A DNA stretch of 20,659 nt, taken from positions 1 to 20,659 of the forward strand of contig JAJYPQ010000026.1 of NCBI GenBank assembly GCA_021795255.1, given 5' to 3'. The number at the start of each line of letters is the position of its first letter. Position 1 is the first letter of the stretch. Source of the DNA: Pseudomonadota bacterium. GTDB taxonomy: Bacteria; Pseudomonadota; Gammaproteobacteria; Acidiferrobacterales; Acidiferrobacteraceae. This document shows positions 1 to 5,262 of the stretch, piece by piece. Under the pieces are notes generated by a model, which saw only the letters and a list, made by a program, of their open reading frames with translations, did no database searches and had not been told where the DNA came from. The translations under genes and the position numbers were made by a program.

Positions 1-46
1 GGGGCACCACGTCTTCGCTAGTCATGCGATCCGCGACTTCTGGCAT
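1..46 (-). CDS. Start of an unidentified gene, cut by the window edge
   Basis: Only the first 15 codons lie in the window, reading MPEVADRMTSEDVVP and continuing past base 1. The start is supported by a strong AGGAGG ribosome binding site (minus strand, about positions 51-56) four bases before the ATG at 46. Fifteen residues are too few to name a family and no function is proposed. It is oriented like the sulfur operon but lies about 320 bases beyond the last gene of that operon, so it may be transcribed separately. The start itself is fairly sure because of the ribosome binding site; the identity is unknown. Confidence 0.55.
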   Translation of the reverse strand, partial: MPEVADRMTSEDVVP

Positions 47-368
47 ACGACCTCCTTGTCTATAACGGGTCATGACGTCCGTTGCGCGGCGTCACCTCTC
101 CCCGAGAGTCAGGTTTCCAAGTCAGCTTTCAAGGGTGCGCCACAGCAAACTGCGCCGTCCAGGGGCCTTGGGGTCGCGCGGAACCGGGATCTTGGGTGCG
201 GGTCTTTCAGCGCGAGTATCGGAACAAGAAGGGGGAAGTGGTGACGGACATAGTACGGTCGCGAGCCCCGGTGTCGTTGGTGCTTGATCAAGGCCGGGCC
301 TTAAGGAAGGGGCCGCTAAAAGCCGGTGCGGCTCGGGGCCTGCCCGATGCAAGCGGCCGCTATGACTT
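47..368. other. Intergenic gap without a convincing gene
   Basis: This 322-base stretch lies between the DUF1641-like gene and the partial gene at the left edge, both on the minus strand. Short open frames cross it on both strands, but none has a good ribosome binding site or a recognisable product. It holds a weak hairpin plus T-run terminator candidate near 317-333, an odd palindrome at 290-302 (AAGGCCGGGCCTT), and a small hairpin at 96-108 (CTCTC-CCC-GAGAG) in what would be the leader of the left-edge gene. I could not find a clear -35/-10 pair for that gene. Confidence 0.5.
317..333 (-). terminator. Weak candidate terminator after the sulfur operon
   Basis: Read on the minus strand the sequence is AGCCG-CAC-CGGCT followed by TTT and A. 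It is a 5-bp stem with a 3-base loop whose last T starts a four-T run. It lies about 36 bases past the stop codon of the DUF1641-like gene, the right place to end the operon transcript. The stem is short, so termination may be partial. Confidence 0.35.
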
Positions 369-1556
369 CTACAAAGCCTGGCCCGAGCCCGCTTCGCGGG
401 TTTGCGCAAGTGCTGTGGTCACGAGGCGCAGAATTATTGCCCCTTGACGCGCGGCGTCTTGCATCAGGGGGTCTGTAAGTAGCTTATAGAGCCCTTTGAC
501 CCCGCCCTCCGCGGGTTCTTGATCGGCGCTCGCGGTCTTTATGGTGTGCCATAATGCCCCGGCCCGCTGCCACCCAAAGGCCCCATCGCTTGGCACGGCC
601 CAACTCTGGACGATCTCCTGCAGCCGTGCGCTCCCGTCAACGGTTCGCCACAGCTCGGCCCAGGCAACCAGACCGCCACCTGCATCCCGCAGGATGGGGA
701 AAAGTCCCATGCGCCGCCACGCGGCCAAGAGGTCCACGATATCGCGCGTCAAACCGCCGAGGTCCTGGTCGCTGAAGACTTGGCTTGCCGTGACCCAAGC
801 GCTCGCAGCCGCCGTGCCGGTCGGGCCCGACAGGAAGACCTCCAGGCGTCGGGCCCATTCGGCCAGCTTGTGGGCCAACACCAAGTCCTCGCGCGCGGCG
901 TCTAGAAGCGGACCCAAGGCCGCTAAGAGTCGGGGACTTGAGGCGCCAAGGGACTTCAGGCTGTCCGCGAGGTAGGGCAGGTTTTCGGACAGGAGCTTCA
1001 GGGAGCCGCTTGTCGATAGGGCTTGTAGGGTCCCCGTAAGCTCTCGGCCTAGGGCGGCCAGGTCTAAAGGCTCGGTGGCCGCCGACCATGTACCCCAGGC
1101 CTCGGACAGCGCCTGTCCGGCGGGCCCGGCCCAGAGCTCCTCGAGGGCTGCCAATCGCCCCGCGAAAGCCCGTAATACCTGCAAGTCGCGCTTGAGGCCC
1201 TCGGCGGTCACGACTACCTTTTGGATCGCATTTGCATCCCAGGGGACGGTATCGAGCGTGCTTTTGAGAGAGGGTGCGTTGTCCGCGATGGCCCCCCAGA
1301 GGCCGGCCTCGGACAGGGCCTCGAATACCCGCCAAACCTCCTGACCCAAGGTCTTGAGATCGCGCCCCTGAACGACAGCCGCGGCCTTCAAGGCCCAGTC
1401 GCTCACCGCTTGCCCCAGGGGCCCGGCCCCGGCTTCTTCAAGGGCCACGACGCGGTCGGCGAGGCGCGCCAAGGCCTGCCATTGGCGCGCCGTGAGGTGG
1501 ACGGGGGGCGCCGAATCGACGACCGCCGCGTCTTCCATAGGAATAGGCCCGCTCAT
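369..1556 (-). CDS. DUF1641-like helical repeat protein of the SQR operon
   Basis: A 395-residue Ala/Leu-rich protein with no signal peptide, no clear membrane segment and no cofactor motif. It consists almost entirely of predicted amphipathic helices. Three units of about 100 residues align by eye, starting near residues 29, 128 and 228; each begins with an 'L..LA.R...LE....GP.G.A' pattern, then '.DL..L.RE', then 'LP.L...L'. DUF1641 proteins are known neighbours of sulfide:quinone oxidoreductase and related flavoprotein genes, and that context is the main reason for the name; similarity to the family is only moderate by eye. The ATG at 1556 lies three bases after the SQR stop codon with no strong ribosome binding site of its own, which suggests coupled translation. 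An internal ATG at 1538 (Met7) is an alternative start. A role as accessory or membrane-attachment partner of SQR is inference. Confidence 0.65.
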   Translation of the reverse strand: MSGPIPMEDAAVVDSAPPVHLTARQWQALARLADRVVALEEAGAGPLGQAVSDWALKAAAVVQGRDLKTLGQEVWRVFEALSEAGLWGAIADNAPSLKSTLDTVPWDANAIQKVVVTAEGLKRDLQVLRAFAGRLAALEELWAGPAGQALSEAWGTWSAATEPLDLAALGRELTGTLQALSTSGSLKLLSENLPYLADSLKSLGASSPRLLAALGPLLDAAREDLVLAHKLAEWARRLEVFLSGPTGTAAASAWVTASQVFSDQDLGGLTRDIVDLLAAWRRMGLFPILRDAGGGLVAWAELWRTVDGSARLQEIVQSWAVPSDGAFGWQRAGALWHTIKTASADQEPAEGGVKGLYKLLTDPLMQDAARQGAIILRLVTTALAQTREAGSGQAL

Positions 1557-1559
1557 GGT

Positions 1560-2840
1560 TTAGGCGGCAAAGAGCCGCTCCGCTAGGAACTGGGCGGCAT
1601 CGAGGCCCCAGGGCGGGACCTTGCCCTGGGTCCGAAAGAAGAGGTCTTTATACTGCATCTTCAGTAGGTAGGGCACGCGCCCCATTTTAAGGATCTGAGT
1701 GTCGCCGCCAAACCAGGAGTTCGAACGGATATAGAAGGCCTGCTTATCGCCCATGTCACCGATACAATAGACCACTGGTTTTAACGGCAGGGAGGCCAAT
1801 TCGGGGCTGATGCGCCCGAGCTCCAAGGCGATCTGCTTTCCGACAATCTCAGCCTCTTGGTGGCCTATCGCCCCAAGCTTTGGGATCGTGACCGCCGCCG
1901 CGTCCCCGCATGCCAGCACCTCGGGGTATTTGGGATTACGCATGAGCATATCGGTCACGACGAAGCCTTCTTCATCGCAAAGCGGGAGTCCTTTCATAAA
2001 GGGATGCGGCACCCAATCCGGAAGCACGATCTTCAGTTCCGCCTCGAGCCCGTCGCCGTTCGCAAAACTCAGGCCTTCAGCGTTGATTTCGGTGATGTCG
2101 CCCACGTTATTGCGGTAATGAAAGCCCATTTTGCCGGCTATCTCTAACAAGGCATTGACAACATTTTCGCCAGCGTCTTCTGCGATCATACGCCCAGGCG
2201 TGAATACGGTAATCTTGTCGGGTCCGCCCAAGCCTTGATGTTTAAGCCAGGTCGCCATCGACATCATGACCTCAATAGGTGGTCCTTCGCAGGCGGCATC
2301 GGCCATGGGCACCAGGTCTTTGACCGCCGTCCCTTGATGGAATCGGGCCGAACCGATGGCGATAGGACCACCTTTATAGCCACCCTCGAAGAGTGCGCGC
2401 CGAAGCTTGTTGGCATAATGCGTGTCGGAGACGGCATGTCCGTGTTCGGCAAAGCCCGCGATACGGTCATAGGCGAGTCGGCAACCGAAAGCGACTACGA
2501 GATAGTCATAGGTGATCGTCTCGTACGGCGCGCCTTCGCGTTCCTTGGGCGTAAATTCGACTGCCCGTGTATCGGGGTTGATGGCCCGCACCTCCCCTTG
2601 GATAAAGTCGACCCGCGCGTCTTGCCACGCCTTGTAGGTGTCCATTCTGAGGCTTGCTGCCGGATCGCGGTTCTCGAAGATCTCCCCGGGTATGTTCGGG
2701 ATGAATAACAGGTAGGGGTTACGGTCAATGACCGTGATATCGACCACATCGCCGGCGTATTCCCGGACCTTTTGGGCGCTAGCGAGTCCCGCGAAGTTCC
2801 CGCCTAAGATCACTACTCTCGGTTTGCTATTGGTCGTCAT
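1560..2840 (-). CDS. sqr: Sulfide:quinone oxidoreductase (SQR-like flavoprotein)
   Basis: A 426-residue FAD protein of the SQR/flavocytochrome c sulfide dehydrogenase family. It oxidises sulfide to (poly)sulfur on the inner face of the membrane and reduces quinone. Visible motifs are the N-terminal dinucleotide fold GGNFAGL (13-19), the second FAD motif ACGDAAA (310-316), Cys184 in a 'C.GPP.E' context like the family's active-site Cys160, and Cys359 in 'YCIGDMG' like Cys356. The third family cysteine, normally in a 'S.C' element about 18 residues after the ATG/FG motif, reads Ser138-Asp139 here and is not visible. An upstream in-frame start at 2873 exists, but ATG 2840 has a perfect AGGAGG and gives a normal N-terminus. 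That ribosome binding site overlaps the TAG stop of the SOR gene, leaving an 8-base gap. Subtype assignment is uncertain; a related NADH- or thiol-oxidising flavoprotein is the alternative. Confidence 0.82.
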   Translation of the reverse strand: MTTNSKPRVVILGGNFAGLASAQKVREYAGDVVDITVIDRNPYLLFIPNIPGEIFENRDPAASLRMDTYKAWQDARVDFIQGEVRAINPDTRAVEFTPKEREGAPYETITYDYLVVAFGCRLAYDRIAGFAEHGHAVSDTHYANKLRRALFEGGYKGGPIAIGSARFHQGTAVKDLVPMADAACEGPPIEVMMSMATWLKHQGLGGPDKITVFTPGRMIAEDAGENVVNALLEIAGKMGFHYRNNVGDITEINAEGLSFANGDGLEAELKIVLPDWVPHPFMKGLPLCDEEGFVVTDMLMRNPKYPEVLACGDAAAVTIPKLGAIGHQEAEIVGKQIALELGRISPELASLPLKPVVYCIGDMGDKQAFYIRSNSWFGGDTQILKMGRVPYLLKMQYKDLFFRTQGKVPPWGLDAAQFLAERLFAA

Positions 2841-2848
2841 AAAACCTC

Positions 2849-3820
2849 CTAACGGACGAGACGATCCCGCCACGTGCCTTCCTCCATCATGGAGGCGAAC
2901 AGCATGTAGTACGGACCGCGGTTGATATGCGCAAGCACCCCATCGTTGTGGATCTTTCTCGCCTCATAGTTTACGAGGACCTTGCCAAGCCCTTGATGCG
3001 CTAATTCCGCCGCTTCCCATTCCATGTGGACGAAGTATTGAGCCGGGGTCGCCGCTGGAATCGGCGGATGGTCGAGAGGCTTGTCGCCATAGTTTGTGCC
3101 GTACTTCGGCGGGTTGGCCCCAAGTGTCGCCTTGGTCATTCCTTGCGGGTCCAGCTGAAACGATCCGATCGCCGATACCCCGATCTGTTTTAAAAGCATC
3201 CAACCGAGCATCCCGGGCGCGTGAGCCATGAGCCAGGTCATGGTGTCTTTGACGCCCTGCTCGAAATCCGTCTCGTGACCGTGCATAACGCTGTGGTCGC
3301 CAAGCGCTATGGTGCGATTGGGCAAGGCAAGCTTTGGTACCGGTTGTTGGGCGCCGGCGCGGTCCATCATGATTTTCGGGACATCCGTCAGCCCAATCGA
3401 CGGTGGCAGGTCGGAGGCGACGATTTCGTAGAGCGGTTCCCAGGGACCCTCGACTACCATGGCCAAGCAGTGCGCGCACAATTCGTAGATCGTGTCGAAC
3501 TGCAGGTAGTGCATCTCCTCGTGGGATTTGACGTCCTTCCATACCGTATATTGAAACATGCCAATGGGATTCAAAGTCTCGCGCATATCGAGGGCGCCGC
3601 CTCCATAGCGCCCGGCCATCGGGTGAATCCCGGTTTGAAGGAGTTGGTCGAAGCCAAGAAATCCCGGATGGGTCGCGGTCGTAATGCACACCTTGGGCCC
3701 GACCTTATGCATGGCCTCGTAGCTTTCCGGGCGGTTAGCGATACGCGCCATGTTGATCGCTATGATGGGATTCGCGCCGCTTGTCTGAGAGGAGCTAGGA
3801 GAGGGCGGTCGGGCGGCCAT
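2849..3820 (-). CDS. sor: Sulfur oxygenase reductase (SOR)
   Basis: A 323-residue protein that closely follows the SOR family known from Acidianus and Acidithiobacillus. SOR is a cytoplasmic hollow-sphere enzyme that converts elemental sulfur plus oxygen to sulfite, thiosulfate and sulfide without external cofactors. Every catalytic position can be located at a constant offset of +14 from Acidianus ambivalens numbering: the persulfide Cys45 in GPKVC (Cys31), the iron ligands His100 and His104 in 'HEEMH' (His86, His90) and Glu128 in GPWEP (Glu114), and the second cysteine pair Cys115/Cys118 in 'LCAHC' (Cys101/Cys104). The ATG at 3820 has GGAG six bases upstream; an in-frame TTG at 3832 overlaps that ribosome binding site and is rejected. 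The first ~16 residues are a Pro/Ser-rich extension absent from the archaeal enzymes. It is the first gene of the SOR-SQR-DUF1641 operon. Confidence 0.95.
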   Translation of the reverse strand: MAARPPSPSSSQTSGANPIIAINMARIANRPESYEAMHKVGPKVCITTATHPGFLGFDQLLQTGIHPMAGRYGGGALDMRETLNPIGMFQYTVWKDVKSHEEMHYLQFDTIYELCAHCLAMVVEGPWEPLYEIVASDLPPSIGLTDVPKIMMDRAGAQQPVPKLALPNRTIALGDHSVMHGHETDFEQGVKDTMTWLMAHAPGMLGWMLLKQIGVSAIGSFQLDPQGMTKATLGANPPKYGTNYGDKPLDHPPIPAATPAQYFVHMEWEAAELAHQGLGKVLVNYEARKIHNDGVLAHINRGPYYMLFASMMEEGTWRDRLVR

Positions 3821-3847
3821 GGTGTTCTCCAAATCGATGAAGTCACT

Positions 3848-3853
3848 ATCTTA
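3848..3853 (-). promoter_or_regulatory. sor: Candidate -10 box of the SOR operon
   Basis: On the minus strand TAAGAT stands 27 bases before the SOR start codon and matches four of six -10 positions. The preceding ~25 bases are almost pure G/C and no -35 box is recognisable, so an activator or a different sigma factor would be needed. This is an A/T-rich island in the short divergent interval between SOR and the papain-fold gene. Confidence 0.3.
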
Positions 3854-3939
3854 CCCTCGCCCCGGGCCCCACCCATCCGACCTAGGCTAGTGCCCGAGTC
3901 TCTTCCTAGCGCTGCTCGGAATCCGCGGGGTGTGTGGTC

Positions 3940-3945
3940 TACACT
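3940..3945 (+). promoter_or_regulatory. Candidate -10 box of the permuted papain-fold gene
   Basis: TACACT lies 32 bases before the ATG at 3978 and matches the -10 consensus at four positions. No good -35 element is seen about 17 bases upstream. If real, it argues against translation starting at the earlier GTG at 3930. Confidence 0.25.
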
Positions 3946-3977
3946 GGAAGAAGGCGGTCTACGCCAGGGTTTGTCGC

Positions 3978-4862
3978 ATGGGATTTCGCCGGTGGTTTGC
4001 CCTTAAAGCCATAGCGTGGCTCACGGCCGAACGGCCAAGTAGCCCCTTGCTCGCATCGCTCGCCGACCACGAGGCGCTGATGCGCGCGGTCCTTCCGGGC
4101 GATGTTGTGCTGATGGAAGGCATGACGCGCGTGGGGGCCATGATCAAAACCATAGGCCAAAGCACCTGGTCCCATGCTGCCTTGTGTGTGGGGGGCGGGG
4201 ATGAGCTTTCGGGCCCGGGTTGGGATGACTTTTTAAAGGTGCATGCAGGCCTTTCGCCGCAAGGGCCGGTTTTGTTAGAGGTCTTGTTGGGCCAGGGGGC
4301 TGTGCTGAAGCCCTTGAGGGCTTATCAAGGCACACATCTGCGTCTTTGTCGCCCGCGCGGCCTCGCCCCCGCCGATCGTGCGGCCATTGTGCGCTATGCC
4401 TTGGCGCGCATAGGCTACGGTTATGACCTGCGCCAGTTGCTCGATCTCGCGCGCCTAGCCTTGCCGTGGCACTTCGTCCCGTGGCGTTTTCGCTCTAGTC
4501 TTTTTGCTCGTCGCGCCGGACCTCATACCCGCACCGTGTGCTCGGCGCTCATCGCGGAGGCCTTCCAGTCCGTGGGTTTTCCGATTCTCCCGATGCTCGT
4601 TTCGCGCGGGGATACCACCAAATGGTACCGTTGCGACAGCCGTTTCTCGCTCCCCAAGGATTTCGATATTTCACCCTTTTTTGATATCGTCAAAGTGACC
4701 CCCTCAACCTACCGCCACTATAGGTCGGTCGTGTGGGAGACCGAGGATGCGCCGCCCTCGAGCGCGGCATCGGTAACGCACCGCGATCCCGTCGTCCCCG
4801 ATCGCGGTAAAGGTGAGCGCGGCCGTCCTCTTCCTAAAGCGAGGGCCTCGCGTGAACGCTAA
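3978..4862 (+). CDS. YiiX-like permuted papain-fold (NlpC/P60 superfamily) hydrolase
   Basis: A 294-residue protein with the hallmark order of circularly permuted NlpC/P60 enzymes: 'GDVVLMEG' at 41-48, catalytic-type His66 in 'WSHAALCVG', an acidic Glu101 after the next strand ('LLEV'), then the nucleophile-type Cys188 in 'RTVCSALIAEAF' far downstream. Family members (YiiX, YycO, DUF830) are thought to cut amide or ester bonds in cell-wall peptides or lipids; the substrate here is unknown. No clear signal peptide is visible, and the C-terminal ~45 residues are a charged, probably disordered tail. I chose ATG 3978 (AGGG eight bases upstream) over GTG 3930, whose extra 16 residues look unstructured. 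It is divergent from the SOR operon and probably functionally unrelated to it. Confidence 0.72.
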   Translation: MGFRRWFALKAIAWLTAERPSSPLLASLADHEALMRAVLPGDVVLMEGMTRVGAMIKTIGQSTWSHAALCVGGGDELSGPGWDDFLKVHAGLSPQGPVLLEVLLGQGAVLKPLRAYQGTHLRLCRPRGLAPADRAAIVRYALARIGYGYDLRQLLDLARLALPWHFVPWRFRSSLFARRAGPHTRTVCSALIAEAFQSVGFPILPMLVSRGDTTKWYRCDSRFSLPKDFDISPFFDIVKVTPSTYRHYRSVVWETEDAPPSSAASVTHRDPVVPDRGKGERGRPLPKARASRER

Positions 4863-4947
4863 GATGACCTGCTCGTTCCGGATCCGCAGCGACTTGCAAA
4901 TCGCTTTAGCGCGCAACAGTCGGGGTGAGACCTGTCCCAAGACCTGC

Positions 4948-4980
4948 GGGTCCTGACCCCTCGTTGAGGGGTCAGGACCC
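4948..4980. repeat. Perfect 15-bp inverted repeat (stem-loop)
   Basis: GGGTCCTGACCCCTC, a three-base loop (GTT), then the exact reverse complement. The stem is GC-rich and would be very stable as RNA from either strand. Neither side is followed by a T-run, so it is not a textbook intrinsic terminator. It could still block transcription between the papain-fold gene and whatever reads from the right, act as an mRNA end-stabiliser, or be a protein-binding palindrome. Confidence 0.85.
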
Positions 4981-4989
4981 GGCCAGTAT

Positions 4990-5046
4990 TCACCCAGACC
5001 CCAAGGCCCAATCTTCGGTAGCTAATACACGGACTTCTCTCGTCAT
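4990..5046 (-). CDS. Candidate 18-residue micro-ORF
   Basis: An ATG at 5046 is preceded on the minus strand by GAGGAGGG with about six bases spacing, one of the better ribosome binding sites in the window. The frame encodes MTREVRVLATEDWALGSG and stops with TGA ten bases before the 15-bp stem-loop. It might be a leader peptide, a tiny protein ending at its own hairpin, or the remnant of a gene whose 3' part is lost. No family can be named, no promoter was recognised, and chance remains quite possible. Confidence 0.25.
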   Translation of the reverse strand: MTREVRVLATEDWALGSG

Positions 5047-5214
5047 GGCGACCCTCCTCGGGCGCGAACGGACCGATAGACACCAGGGCTGGCTTAGGCG
5101 GCGGTGCCTAGGGGGCAAGCCGTCTTATCAGGCCGCTTGGGCCTGTGGCTAGGGCTATCTTGCCTTTCGCGCTCGGCGCCATCCTCTCCGAGACGATCCG
5201 CTCGCAGATCTTTC

Positions 5215-5243
5215 GATACAGCTGTTCCCTGCCCGTCTATACT
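5215..5243 (+). promoter_or_regulatory. Likely promoter of the beta-oxidation operon
   Basis: TATACT at 5238-5243 matches five of six -10 bases; 17 bases upstream GATACA (5215-5220) matches the last three bases of the -35 consensus. Transcription would begin near 5250, giving a leader of about 13 bases that still carries the GAGGG ribosome binding site. The poor -35 half suggests dependence on an activator or weak basal activity. No FadR-like operator was recognised. Confidence 0.5.
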
Positions 5244-5262
5244 TCGCTTTGAGGGCACGAGC

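Larger units (their letters stand above)
4863..5262. other. 400-base intergenic region with hairpin, micro-ORF and promoter
   Basis: The spacer separates the papain-fold gene from the beta-oxidation operon. It contains a weak inverted repeat just after the papain-fold stop (AGCGA...TCGCT, about 4888-4905), a perfect 15-bp stem-loop (4948-4980), an 18-codon minus-strand ORF with a strong ribosome binding site (4990-5046), and a TATACT promoter element before the fusion gene (5238-5243). Longer open frames on both strands (for example minus 4704-4940 and minus 4859-5083) look non-coding. The frame of the fusion gene is open upstream to 5104, but that stretch has no ribosome binding site or family similarity. 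Confidence 0.6.

Noticed and set aside
387..404. CCCGC-TTC-GCGGG hairpin with TTT near the end of the DUF1641-like gene
   Set aside because: The T-run is on the plus strand, where no gene ends here; on the coding strand it lies inside the last codons.
82..447. 121-codon plus-strand frame over the left intergenic gap
   Set aside because: It has no recognisable ribosome binding site, overlaps the real DUF1641-like gene and has no family resemblance.
3821..3832. TTG start four codons before the SOR ATG
   Set aside because: It overlaps the GGAG ribosome binding site that serves the ATG at 3820.
4704..5083. Two minus-strand open frames (4704-4940 and 4859-5083) after the papain-fold gene
   Set aside because: They overlap the papain-fold gene end and the stem-loop, have no good ribosome binding site and give Arg-rich translations typical of shadow frames in GC-rich DNA.
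5104..5262. Upstream in-frame extension of the giant fusion gene (53 more codons)
   Set aside because: It has no ribosome binding site and an unstructured Ser/Arg-rich translation. The promoter-like TATACT lies inside it, while the ATG at 5263 has a good site and begins directly with the FAD-binding strand.
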